Shown piece after piece: positions 8,601-16,384 of a stretch of DNA of 64,000 nt (the first letter of the stretch is position 1; the number at the start of each line of letters is the position of its first letter). The DNA is from Haliscomenobacter sp965225875. Its GTDB lineage: Bacteria > Bacteroidota > Bacteroidia > Chitinophagales > Saprospiraceae. The stretch lies in the NCBI RefSeq assembly GCF_965225875.1, contig NZ_CBDDBS010000003.1, forward strand, positions 2,170,001 through 2,234,000, written 5' to 3'. The position numbers and the translations under genes are program-made. The notes beneath the pieces were generated by a model that worked only from the letters and a program-made list of their open reading frames with translations, had not been told where the DNA came from and ran no database searches.

Positions 8601-11600
8601 CACACGTAGGCGAGCAGGTACTGCACGTTCCCACGGTCGGCCTCTTTCACCAGGTAACTTTCCTCGGCCCATTTTTGGAGGCTGATCCATTTGCGGTCGC
8701 GGATGCGGTTGTTTTTTTCGGTTTCAATCAGGATTTTGAGGTTCGGCAAACCGGAGTACATCATGAGGTCGGCCATTTCTTCCGGCTCAAAACTGCTTTG
8801 ATCCCATTCACGCATCAGGATGGTACTGGCGGGAATTTGTTTGCTTACACTGTTGTAGGCCTGGAAGTATTTGGTGATTTCAATTTTTTCACCCTTGGCA
8901 TCTTGGGTACTCAGTTCCAGGGCGTAATGACCTGCACTGAGGTTCATCATCGGCAACTCCAGACTATCGTTTTGAGCGGTATTGAAATTTTGATCAAAAA
9001 TCAAATCCTGCTTGGCCCAGTTTTCAGGTTTGTCCTCCTGGCCAAAAGGCAGGTTGGGGAAAGCTGCCCGGAAATCTTTTTCGGCAATGCTGGGGCGATC
9101 TGGAGCATCCCACAAACGATTCTGATAAGGTTGTTCAGGCCCTTTCAGTCGGTAAATTTTCACACGCCCGCTGGCGGCCTGGAATTGTCCGTCCAGGTTT
9201 TGGGTGCGGATGCCCAGGTAATAGGTCTTGGCCTGATTCATTTTTTCCTCCAGATCCAATTCCACATTCAAACCAATGTAACCAATGGTCACACTGCGTT
9301 GGCCAGAGTGGGTTTCGCCGGTAATGTCCACCACATCGGCGTAAACGGTGAATTGGAATTCAGGTTTGTCCGCTGCTGCCACATTCCGATCAGGAATAGC
9401 CTGGAAGCTGATGCTGAACAAGCCCTGGTCGTCGGTTTGGGTTTCACCCTGGGCAATTTCCTGCTCTTCGCTGTTGCCGGGCCAGTAGCCACCCCAACGC
9501 CACATCATCCACCAGGGAATGCGGGTTTGACGCACCACGCGGTAGGTAACCTTGGCACCAGTGATGTTGTTGCCCGCAAAAGCTTTTGCGTCGCCTTTGA
9601 CGGTAATTTGCTGATCCAGTTTTGGTTCCCCTTCTAAGGGCTTCATGGCCACTTCGAAGGTGGGGCGTTTGTATTCTTCCACGTTAAAACTGGTCGAAGA
9701 AGCGCCAATGCTGCTGATCAGGCTCATCCGTCCGCGCAGTCCGCCCGCAGGGGCTACGAAGGTACCGTTGAAGGAACCATAAGCATTGGTCACCAGTTCT
9801 TTGTGTTCAATTTCCTGGTTATTGGCATCAAAGAAGGTCACGGTCACTTTGGTGTTGGTCAAAATGACCGGCTTCTGATTGGGGCGGTTTTCCACCGCGA
9901 TACCTTTAAAGTAGATCGTTTGTCCGGGCCGATAAATGGCGCGATCCAGAAAGAAGTAAGTGTTTTGCGTAATGTCTTCGCGCAACTCTCGGCTGTAACT
10001 GTAGTAGCTGTCGTTTAGGTACAGGTAGTCCTTGCCCTGAATGAAACGCACGCGGATGGAACGGTCGCGGATATTGGAAGAAACGAAGCCATCGGCATCC
10101 GTTTTGGCTTTGCCAATTTCTATATCATCGTAAGTGCGGGAAGTACGGTTGTATTCATTGCTGAAAAAAGTCGCTTCCACACCAGGAATGGGGTCACCCG
10201 TTTGGCGATTGACCACAACCAGATTCAGGGCACCCGTATCGTCGTTGCGAGTCAGGATGCCGAAGTTGGAGACGTGGAAAAAGGCAATCGCAGGGCGGCG
10301 TTCCTTATTGCCCATGGCCTCATCGTCGGCAGCCAAAAGGGCATAAAAGCCCAGGTCGAGCCCATCGGTTTTGATTTCGGTGAAGTGTTCTTGCAGGTCG
10401 CCGTCATCGGGTAGTGTAGCCGTCCACTTCCGGATGGGTTTGAGTTTGCGTAGGAATGCATCTCCCTCTTCCTGGCGCATTTTGCGGTGTTTGTCGCGTT
10501 GGTCAGGAGTGAGCTGCACAAGGCGCAAGAAGGTTTTGCTGGCATTGCGGAAACCAATCTGAATCAAAACTGGCTCTTTCGGGCTGCTCACTTCCTCCAG
10601 TTGCAGGTTCACGCTGCGGTTACTAAGGCTAGCAACCAGGTTTTTACACAACTGCGCACTGTTCGATTTGGGGAATTTTTTGATACAATCCTCACAAATT
10701 GTCTTGGCCTTTTTCAGGTCCAGGCGGTATTTTTCGGTGCTTTTGTCCTGGGCGTTGTACAAGCGACCCTTTTGGGCAAAGTGTTGCGCCATGCGGTAGG
10801 TAGCTCCGCCAGCAGCAGGATGAGTCGGGTATTTTTTCACCAAATTCTCCAATGCCGCCAGGTACAAATCATCCTTATTGGCAAGGGTCGCATTTTCTTT
10901 TACAAAATCAAGGCGCAACAATTCGGCGTCAATCAATGCATCAGGGGCAGGATCATTCAAGTGAAATTTAATGACCTCCTGATACAAGAGTAAAGCGCGG
11001 CGTTGGTACGACGTCTCGTCCTTACTTGGGAAACTTGCGGAAGCAAAACTGGCCGCATCACCAAAAGCGGCTGGATTGTCGATGTAAAATTTATAGGCTG
11101 GTGTAGCTACCCGGCTCCGTGAGTTGGCAAAATGACTGATGGCACGGTGCGCCAACACGTCGAACAAGGTTGGACGCAAGCCTTCGGTATTGACCCCTGG
11201 CAACAAAATGGGGTCAAAATTTTTCAAGGGTGTGCTGCGCAAACCCTGCCCTTCCACCGAAGCCAGGTAAAGTTTGGCGCTTTCATCCTGGATTTGCTCC
11301 GCCGACCAGGTGGCCAGGTCATCAGGCTTGTAATCGGCGATGGTGGTGCGGTTGTTGAGGCGCCAGTAATTTTCATCCTGGTATTTTTGGTACAACTGCC
11401 CCAACATGGACTGGAGGATGTTTTTTTCTGGAAAAGCAGCCCCATTCACCTCTTCCTGAAGGCGGTTGATGGCCAGGATTTCACCGTTTTCTTCCAGGTT
11501 AGCCAGGTATTTGCTGCGGTAAATCAGGGCTTTGAGGACTTGGGCCGATTCTTTCTCTTGTTTCGCCCGAGTGTAAAGTGCATCTACCTTTTCCAGGGCA

Positions 11601-11779
11601 GTGCGTAGTAAACCCTGATTTTCCAGGGAGTCGATCTGCTTCCATTCTTTAGGATAGTCTTTCAAGGTCATTTGGCGTTGGGTTGAAAAGATGTTTTTGC
11701 TGAACCCCGTCAAGATGACTAGGGTACTTGCTAGAGCGAGGAGTGTCCATTGGATTATTGACTTCTGGTTGTTTTTCAT
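5627..11779 (-). CDS. Alpha-2-macroglobulin family protein with thioester
   Basis: A very large exported protease trap; bacterial macroglobulins sit in the periplasm or on the envelope and capture proteases attacking the cell. The ATG at 11779 (MKNNQKSIIQWTLLALASTL, then a hydrophobic segment) is preferred over the one ten codons upstream because it starts directly at the signal or anchor. Order: a helical TPR-like N-terminus (about 40-400), macroglobulin domains including the MG2 hallmark AIYRPGQTIYFKGIA at about 615, a low-complexity Pro/Ala/Lys region around 1230-1270 that could be the bait region, then the thioester motif CSEQ (family CxEQ) near 1500 in PHECSEQIF, the alpha-toroid with WSWFPGGTGSWYITQ, and a C-terminal receptor-like MG domain. 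At about 2050 residues it is longer than E. coli YfhM. No penicillin-binding protein 1C gene lies beside it, unlike in many proteobacteria. Confidence 0.92.
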   Translation of the reverse strand: MKNNQKSIIQWTLLALASTLVILTGFSKNIFSTQRQMTLKDYPKEWKQIDSLENQGLLRTALEKVDALYTRAKQEKESAQVLKALIYRSKYLANLEENGEILAINRLQEEVNGAAFPEKNILQSMLGQLYQKYQDENYWRLNNRTTIADYKPDDLATWSAEQIQDESAKLYLASVEGQGLRSTPLKNFDPILLPGVNTEGLRPTLFDVLAHRAISHFANSRSRVATPAYKFYIDNPAAFGDAASFASASFPSKDETSYQRRALLLYQEVIKFHLNDPAPDALIDAELLRLDFVKENATLANKDDLYLAALENLVKKYPTHPAAGGATYRMAQHFAQKGRLYNAQDKSTEKYRLDLKKAKTICEDCIKKFPKSNSAQLCKNLVASLSNRSVNLQLEEVSSPKEPVLIQIGFRNASKTFLRLVQLTPDQRDKHRKMRQEEGDAFLRKLKPIRKWTATLPDDGDLQEHFTEIKTDGLDLGFYALLAADDEAMGNKERRPAIAFFHVSNFGILTRNDDTGALNLVVVNRQTGDPIPGVEATFFSNEYNRTSRTYDDIEIGKAKTDADGFVSSNIRDRSIRVRFIQGKDYLYLNDSYYSYSRELREDITQNTYFFLDRAIYRPGQTIYFKGIAVENRPNQKPVILTNTKVTVTFFDANNQEIEHKELVTNAYGSFNGTFVAPAGGLRGRMSLISSIGASSTSFNVEEYKRPTFEVAMKPLEGEPKLDQQITVKGDAKAFAGNNITGAKVTYRVVRQTRIPWWMMWRWGGYWPGNSEEQEIAQGETQTDDQGLFSISFQAIPDRNVAAADKPEFQFTVYADVVDITGETHSGQRSVTIGYIGLNVELDLEEKMNQAKTYYLGIRTQNLDGQFQAASGRVKIYRLKGPEQPYQNRLWDAPDRPSIAEKDFRAAFPNLPFGQEDKPENWAKQDLIFDQNFNTAQNDSLELPMMNLSAGHYALELSTQDAKGEKIEITKYFQAYNSVSKQIPASTILMREWDQSSFEPEEMADLMMYSGLPNLKILIETEKNNRIRDRKWISLQKWAEESYLVKEADRGNVQYLLAYVWNGRAYSDHLTLNVPWSNQELKVEYQSFRDKLKPGQDEEWRLRISGPKGEQVAAEMVAALYDESLDQFAANSWYMWPFGSQSYSSYRWNNQAFGATSANYFISTNQGEVAGRAYPSLNWFGYIYDAEGGDVRLMGGRARTMSRSAPDVAYSMSQEEPAMAPAPPGAHDLKPEAYAREKKSKDDSMELEDKPAAEAKPTAKPADFQPRTNLKETVFFLPELATDASGAIIIKFKMNEALTRWKFLGLAHTKDLKIGSTTRSVVTQKELMVQPNAPRFLREGDEIEFTAKVSNLSGQVLTGMASLQLFDAVNGQAIDGQLANNNSSQSFTVAIGQSAPLSWKLKIPVGGASAVTYRVMASAGSFSDGEENALPVLSNRMLVTETLPLFVRSKQNKNFTLASMGEGFKSSTMQPHQFTLEFTSNPAWLAVKALPYLMEYPHECSEQIFSRYYANTLAAHVVDQHPKIRQVFDKWKGSATALQSNLRANQELKSVLLEETPWVLEAQSEEKQRQQIAILFDLDRMANEEVAALGKLRERQMADGGWSWFPGGTGSWYITQHLASGFGHLAKLGVKPKLASDEMALKAIEYCDAQVVKAYEDLKKAEKDKRLKLSDDNLWDMYIHYLYTRSFYPKATSTKEATEARNYFIQQAKTYWTKKGNYQQGMLALALHRFEDKTTPAQIVKSLGERAIRSEELGMYWKSPAGYYWYEAPIETQSLMIELFAEVGKDDKVVDELKVWLLRNKQTTHWKTTKATSEAIYALLVTQGKVEMLADAQPVKLEFKQLKNKAAQASIGKAQNDAEPGTGYFKTSWKGKDIQPGMEQVSVSNPNAGIAWGAMYWQYFEQLDKIKGFEATPLTLRKKLFKEEKTATGLKLREITATEPLRPGDKLIVRVELRSDRDMEYIHLKDMRASGFEPMNVLSQYKYQGGLGYYESTGDAATHFFIDYLRKGTYVFEYPLRVVHKGTFSNGISSIQCMYAPEFSSFSSGERVEVK

Positions 11780-11986
11780 CGTGGTATGTTTATCAAGCAC
11801 CGGATGCAAAGACTTATAAAATTACATAAAAAAATGTTACGAAATGGGCTTTTATGCCTCGGTTCCTTAACTTTTTCAGCACTGTTTTTATTGTTTGAAA
11901 GTTTTTTCAAAAAAAAATTCCAAAAAGCTGGAACGCCCCCTACCCTCTCCCACACCTACTTGTGAACGTTCACCAAAATCATAGTT

Positions 11987-12352
11987 ATGAAATGGTTGAT
12001 CAGCTTTCTATTTATTCTGGCACAATGCCAAACTGACCCTGACATGATCCCTGAACAACACACCATTCGCGCCAAAGTAGGCGAAAAGTTTACGATTGAG
12101 TTACCCGGCAGCATCGCGACCGGCTACAGTTGGGCTTTGGCCAATCCAGTGGACAGCCAATTTGTACATCTGGAAAGCCAAACCCACCAGGAATCTGAAA
12201 AAACCACCGACGGAAAATCGGGCATGGATGTATTTGTGTTCAAAACATTGAAACAAGGCAAGACCACGCTGGATTTTGTGTACCGGAGGCCTTTTAACAA
12301 GCAGATTCCTGCGGATGCCAAACGAGAAAGCTACACCGTACAGATTGACTAA
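11987..12352 (+). CDS. Chagasin-type cysteine protease inhibitor (I42 family)
   Basis: 121 residues with an N-terminal hydrophobic signal (MKWLISFLFILAQC). The body matches the chagasin/amoebiapain inhibitor fold: the first binding loop, NPTTG in the family, appears as SIATGYSW (about 42-49); the second loop is the glycine-containing DGKSGMDVF (about 76-84); and the third, RPW, is present as RPF (101-103) after LDFVY. Chagasins block papain-family (C1) proteases by inserting these three loops into the active site. The gene lies 92 bases upstream of, and on the same strand as, a papain-family protease, which makes that protease its likely target. Cys14 could be a lipidation site, but the residue before it is Gln, which does not fit a lipobox. 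Confidence 0.85.
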   Translation: MKWLISFLFILAQCQTDPDMIPEQHTIRAKVGEKFTIELPGSIATGYSWALANPVDSQFVHLESQTHQESEKTTDGKSGMDVFVFKTLKQGKTTLDFVYRRPFNKQIPADAKRESYTVQID

Positions 12353-12359
12353 AAAGTTA

Positions 12360-12394
12360 GGAGGTATTGTCTCCTTAAAACGACCAATACCTCC
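12360..12394 (+). terminator. Perfect 10-bp hairpin between inhibitor and protease genes
   Basis: GGAGGTATTG (12360-12369) pairs exactly with CAATACCTCC (12385-12394), with a 15-base loop. It follows the inhibitor stop codon by 8 bases. The tail is TTCCCC rather than a T run, so it may be a weak terminator or an mRNA-stabilising hairpin that sets different inhibitor and protease levels. Confidence 0.45.
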
Positions 12395-12444
12395 TTCCCC
12401 CATAAATCCCAAAATTCTATCACCAACCCTTTAAGCAGATTACC

Positions 12445-13812
12445 ATGAAAAAGTTAACCTTTGCTGGCTTTACCAAGCCGCTCTACCTTTTTGCATTATT
12501 GTTGAGCGCTTGTAGCATGTACGCTCAAGTTCAAGTTCCCCAGATTTACATCAACCGTGAAATTCAAGCTCCCCAGCCCATCAAACTGGAGTTGCAACAA
12601 CAGCGCCAGTTTATTGCAACCCAAAAATTACCTTTTGCAGTAGGTTTCACCTCCGTATCGGGTCGCCCCATCGCTCAGATCACCGGTGAACGGGAACCAA
12701 ATCCGCAACAACTCCAGAGCATCAACAATTACCTGCGCACCAAAACCTTCACCATTGACCCAGGTGTATTGGCTTGTAATGCAGGTTTGGCAGCTTATGA
12801 CGCCCGCAGCAAGGGGCATGTTACTCCTGTCCGCGATCAGGGTGGTTGTGGCAGTTGCTGGGCTTTTGGTACCGTTGCGGCTTATGAGTCCAACTACCTG
12901 AAAGTAAATGGCGGTGCAGCAGCTTCATTGAACCTTTCCGAACAGCAAGTACTCTCCTGCTCTGGCGGTGGTGACTGTAGTGGAGGGATGTCCAACTTGG
13001 TTTACCAATGGTGGGTAGACGGCAACAACAGTGTAACTACTGAAGCTACCTATCCTTATACAACTTCTTACACCGCTTGTGCTCCCAAACCTGCTACCAC
13101 TTACAAAGCGGAAGCTTGGGGCCTGGCCGATCCGGCAGCAACTTATGCCGGTATCGCCTCGGTAGCCAAAATCAAAGAAGCCATTTGTAAATATGGTTCA
13201 GTTGCTTCCAGTGTAATGGTTGATGGTTTGTTCCAAAACTATGTAGCGGGCGTATTCATTGGCTTTCCTAGCAACTACGGCGCTCCTTCTTCCAACCACG
13301 TGGTACAAATTATCGGCTGGGATGATGCCAAAGGCGCCTGGTTGATCAAAAACTCCTGGGGAACCGATTGGGGCATGGGTGGTCTGATGTGGATCAAGTA
13401 CAACGCCAACAACATCGGTCGCCGGGCAGTATGGGTGAAGGCCAAAACCAATCTGGTGCTGGTTAATCCTGGTATCGTAGTGAATCCCGGTATCGTAGTT
13501 GGCATTCTTGACAATTGGGTTAATGTTGATCCAAACACGGGTGGTTTGACCAAAATCAACTTCGTAGATGGTGGCAACAACATCGCAACCTGGGGTCAGT
13601 GCTCCCCACAAGATTGTGACTGGGGCAAAGCGCCAGTAGCCCAAGTGAATGGCAATCCAAATTATACCCACACTGCAATTTACAACCAAGGTTTTGTGCT
13701 CCGTACCCTCTACCTCAATAAACAGGGTACGAGTATGAAAGTAGTCATGGTTAGCAAATTCAATGATGCCCGAGGCACGCAGACGTCGACGATGACGTTT
13801 AAGAAAGCGTGA
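12445..13812 (+). CDS. Papain-family (C1A) cysteine protease with C-terminal accessory domain
   Basis: 455 residues. The signal peptide ends either as LLSAC, a good lipobox with Cys23, or as AQ at 28. A propeptide-like region runs to about 110. The catalytic domain then shows Gln132 and Cys138 in DQGGCGSCWAFG, His285 in SNHVVQIIGW and Asn303 in IKNSWGTDWG, the complete papain set, plus the CSGG and YPY motifs. After about 335 a Val/Pro-rich linker with two NPGIVV repeats leads to a domain of roughly 110 residues containing WVNVDP and WGQCSPQDCDWG; I know this pattern from other secreted bacterial proteins but cannot name its function. A chagasin-like inhibitor gene lies just upstream. The stop codon lies in the first unit of a 7-bp tandem repeat. 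Confidence 0.93.
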   Translation: MKKLTFAGFTKPLYLFALLLSACSMYAQVQVPQIYINREIQAPQPIKLELQQQRQFIATQKLPFAVGFTSVSGRPIAQITGEREPNPQQLQSINNYLRTKTFTIDPGVLACNAGLAAYDARSKGHVTPVRDQGGCGSCWAFGTVAAYESNYLKVNGGAAASLNLSEQQVLSCSGGGDCSGGMSNLVYQWWVDGNNSVTTEATYPYTTSYTACAPKPATTYKAEAWGLADPAATYAGIASVAKIKEAICKYGSVASSVMVDGLFQNYVAGVFIGFPSNYGAPSSNHVVQIIGWDDAKGAWLIKNSWGTDWGMGGLMWIKYNANNIGRRAVWVKAKTNLVLVNPGIVVNPGIVVGILDNWVNVDPNTGGLTKINFVDGGNNIATWGQCSPQDCDWGKAPVAQVNGNPNYTHTAIYNQGFVLRTLYLNKQGTSMKVVMVSKFNDARGTQTSTMTFKKA

Positions 13813-13946
13813 AAAGTGAAAAGTGAAAAGTGAAAAGTGAAAAGTGAAAAGTGAAAAGTGAAAAGTGAAAAGTGAAAAGTGAAAAAAATACACGAATTGG
13901 TGAAATCCAAACGGTGTACTCACTTTTCACTTTTCACTTTTCACTC
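13809..13946. repeat. GTGAAAA tandem repeats facing inverted copies, between convergent genes
   Basis: Eleven exact copies of the 7-mer GTGAAAA run from 13809 to 13885. After a 35-base spacer come three copies of the complement CACTTTT plus a partial one (13921-13946). The protease stop codon lies inside the first copy, and the repeats end next to the stop of the convergent transporter. The two arms can fold into a long AU-rich hairpin, so they could end transcription from both sides. Confidence 0.8.
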
Positions 13947-15127
13947 CTAAAGAAGAACGCAAAGCCCAGCAAAATCGCCACCGCCAATCCGGCAGGCACC
14001 ATCCAGATTGAAGTCCAGTTGTGCACTCCATCGGCATTGTACATGTCTACTACATAGCCGCTGATGTAGGATCCGATGAACATACCGATGCCGTAAGTAG
14101 CCAGCGTAATCATACCTTGAGCGGAACTTTTAAAGCGCACCCCAGCTTGTTGTTCGGTATAAATTTGGCCCGTTACAAAGAAGAAGTCGTAACAAACACC
14201 GTGTAGAATAATCCCCACGATCAGCATCCAGTAATTCTCGCCAGCATCGCCATAGGCAAAACAGATGTAGCGCAGTGCCCAGGCCAACATTCCCACCAGC
14301 AAAATCCTTTTAATGCCATAGCGAATCAAGGCTACTGGCAGAACCAACATGAAAGCAATTTCGCTGATTTGTCCCCAACTCATTTTTCCAGCAGCGCCTA
14401 CCATTCCCGCTTCGTTCAAAAAAGGGTTGGCGAAGTTGTAATAAAAGGACAGCGGAATACACACCAAAATGGAACCGATGAAAAAGATCAGGTAAGATGA
14501 ATTCTTCAGCATGCCCAGTGCTTCCAAGCCCAGAATATCACTGATGGAGATTTTTTCTTCTTTACTTTTGGGTGGAGGCGTATTGGGAAGGAAAAAGCTA
14601 AAAACACCCAATGCTGCCGAAGCAATTGCTCCAATCAAAAAGGTTTGATCCAGAGACTTGGTTTTTTCCAAGGCCAAATACGCAATAATGTTGCCCACCA
14701 CAATCCAGCCAATGGTGCCCAAAACCCGTACCGGGGGGAATTCTTTGGCCGTATCGCTCATTTGTCGGAAAGCGACTGCATTGACCAGGGCCAAAGTAGG
14801 CATGTACAACAACATATAAGTGAGGATCAATGGATAAAAACCATTAAAAGTACTTTGTTGCCCCAGCAAGTACAACACCACGGCACCAATCAGATGCAAA
14901 ACGCCCAAAATGCGCTGTGCAGGAAAAAAACGATCGGCAATCAAGCCAATGAAGAATGGCGCAATAATCGCCCCAATACTCACCGTTTGGTAGGCCAGAC
15001 CAATTTGCACTCCAGTAGCCTGAAGGTTATCCCCCAGATAGGTTCCCATTGTAACATACCAGGAACCCCAAATCAGGAACTCCAGGAACATCATGGCCAT
15101 CAATTGAAAGCGTGTCGTTGTACTCAT
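13934..15127 (-). CDS. MFS transporter, nucleoside:H+ symporter type
   Basis: 397 residues, very hydrophobic, about 12 membrane segments. The start MSTTTRFQLMAMMFLEFLIWGSWYVTMGTYL and the later GADR-like loop GLIADRFFPAQRILGVLHL are typical of the NupG/XapB nucleoside permease family of the major facilitator superfamily, common in Bacteroidota as a single gene. It imports nucleosides with protons across the inner membrane. A nucleoside hydrolase-like gene occurs at 35704-36657, but the two are not linked. Its end overlaps the inverted part of the tandem repeat shared with the convergent protease gene. Substrate choice is inferred from family. Confidence 0.82.
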   Translation of the reverse strand: MSTTTRFQLMAMMFLEFLIWGSWYVTMGTYLGDNLQATGVQIGLAYQTVSIGAIIAPFFIGLIADRFFPAQRILGVLHLIGAVVLYLLGQQSTFNGFYPLILTYMLLYMPTLALVNAVAFRQMSDTAKEFPPVRVLGTIGWIVVGNIIAYLALEKTKSLDQTFLIGAIASAALGVFSFFLPNTPPPKSKEEKISISDILGLEALGMLKNSSYLIFFIGSILVCIPLSFYYNFANPFLNEAGMVGAAGKMSWGQISEIAFMLVLPVALIRYGIKRILLVGMLAWALRYICFAYGDAGENYWMLIVGIILHGVCYDFFFVTGQIYTEQQAGVRFKSSAQGMITLATYGIGMFIGSYISGYVVDMYNADGVHNWTSIWMVPAGLAVAILLGFAFFFRSEK

Positions 15128-15214
15128 AATTTGTGAAAGGCTTGGGTAAAAAAGGTGAAATTATACTTGGGTAAAAGTAAAAAAGCCGGAATAATTTATG
15201 GTGATATTTCTTTT

Positions 15215-15222
15215 TAATTTTG
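15215..15222 (+). promoter_or_regulatory. -7 promoter element upstream of the Ppx-like gene
   Basis: TAATTTTG matches TAnnTTTG and lies 78 bases before the start codon at 15300, in the gap between two divergent genes. No clear TTG is found at -33 spacing. Confidence 0.35.
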
Positions 15223-15299
15223 TGAGAGGTAAATAAAATCCCAGAATGCGCTAATTATTCCTAAATTTCGGGCATCTTCCAAACCAAATTTTTCAATCT

Positions 15300-16298
15300 A
15301 TGAAGCTTACACCTTTTGCCAAAATTTTAATTCTGGCGCTGGTTGCCGTGGGAATCTTTTTTGCGGTACGTAAATATTTGCCACAAAATACGACCACAAC
15401 TACGACCAAAACTGAAGAAAAGACTTCCCCGGCCAGGCCCGTAGAGGAAGAAGAAGAAAAACCAAGTACTAAATCAAAGACAAACCCTGGCCGGGCGGCC
15501 TTCAGCTATTTGCCTCCTGCCCCGGTCAATGGTACGCTGAAAGGGGTGGTGGAATTGGGCGCTTCTGGTTTCAACTCGTTTATCATCAACGTTGACGCTA
15601 AAAAAACCTGGAAGCTTGAAAAAGCGGAGTTTGGCTCCAGTCTGGTGTACGAAAACATGGCTACCGACGATGATGTACGCGCGGGGCTTAAAAATTACAT
15701 CGGCAACATGCTTGCTTATGGCGTAGCGGGAAAAGACATTCACTTCGTGGTAAGCTCCGGGGCACTCAAAACGCCAGAAACCCAAAAAATCTCCAAGGGG
15801 CTCAAGTCACTCAAGTATTTTGTCAATCCGGTAACCGCTGAACAAGAAGGTGCCTATGCACTCAAATGTGTATTGCCAGCCTCGTACGCGGGTGAAGCCT
15901 TTGTATTGGACATTGGCTCAGGCAACACCAAGGTTTCCTGGATGGAAGCTGGCGAAATCAAAAGCTTCGAAACTTATGGTTCCAAGTATTACCAAAACAA
16001 TGTAAGCGACCAGGCGGCATACGACGAAGCAGCTTCCATTGCTGCTCAAATCCCTGCTTCCAAACGCAAGGTATGCTTCATCATTGGTGGTATTCCTTTT
16101 GAGTTTGCGAAAGCGATTCGCAATGGCAAGGAACGGTATACTGTACTGACCAAACCAGAAGACATTAAAGCAGAAGGGGGCAAACAAAAATCGGGCCTGA
16201 ACATCTACAAGGCTTTTGCTGACGAGACCGGCTGCAAAACCTTCGTATTTGATTGGGATGCTAACTTTACGATTGGGTTCTTGCTGGATCTGAAATAA
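15300..16298 (+). CDS. Membrane-anchored Ppx/GppA-like (ASKHA-fold) protein
   Basis: 332 residues. One N-terminal membrane segment (about 6-23) is followed by a Thr/Glu/Lys-rich linker (30-62). The rest looks like the sugar-kinase/Hsp70/actin fold in the form seen in exopolyphosphatases: a first phosphate loop region VVELGASGFNSFIINVD (about 83-99), VVSSGALKTPE, then TAEQEGAYALKCVLP in the place of the family's EE-A motif, and the second loop VLDIGSGNTKVSWME (about 202-216), equivalent to DIGGGST of Ppx/GppA. It is shorter than true Ppx/GppA and has the membrane anchor they lack. Polyphosphate or pppGpp hydrolysis is possible but unproven; it may act as a sensor. Confidence 0.6.
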   Translation: MKLTPFAKILILALVAVGIFFAVRKYLPQNTTTTTTKTEEKTSPARPVEEEEEKPSTKSKTNPGRAAFSYLPPAPVNGTLKGVVELGASGFNSFIINVDAKKTWKLEKAEFGSSLVYENMATDDDVRAGLKNYIGNMLAYGVAGKDIHFVVSSGALKTPETQKISKGLKSLKYFVNPVTAEQEGAYALKCVLPASYAGEAFVLDIGSGNTKVSWMEAGEIKSFETYGSKYYQNNVSDQAAYDEAASIAAQIPASKRKVCFIIGGIPFEFAKAIRNGKERYTVLTKPEDIKAEGGKQKSGLNIYKAFADETGCKTFVFDWDANFTIGFLLDLK

Positions 16299-16301
16299 AA
16301 A

Positions 16302-16384
16302 GTGAAAAGTGAAAAGTGAAAAGTGAAAAGTGAAAAGTGAAAAGTGAAAAAAATAACACTTTTCACTTTTCATTTTTCACTTTT
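16302..16384. repeat. Second GTGAAAA tandem repeat with inverted arm
   Basis: Seven GTGAAAA copies (16302-16350), a 6-base spacer, then CACTTTT copies, one with a mismatch (16357-16384). It again fills the gap between two convergent genes (Ppx-like and crotonase) and overlaps the crotonase stop. Same 7-mer and layout as at 13809-13946. Confidence 0.8.

Noticed and set aside
8450..9637. 395-codon plus-strand open frame inside the macroglobulin gene
   Set aside because: It is antisense to well-conserved macroglobulin domains and its translation has no domain or signal; an overlap artefact.
13198..13923. Minus-strand open frame with repeated FHFSLFT peptides
   Set aside because: It is produced by reading through the GTGAAAA tandem repeat and the antisense of the protease gene; it is not a real repeat protein.
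13809..13946. Possible CRISPR array
   Set aside because: The repeat unit is only 7 bases and directly adjacent, with no spacers and no cas genes nearby.
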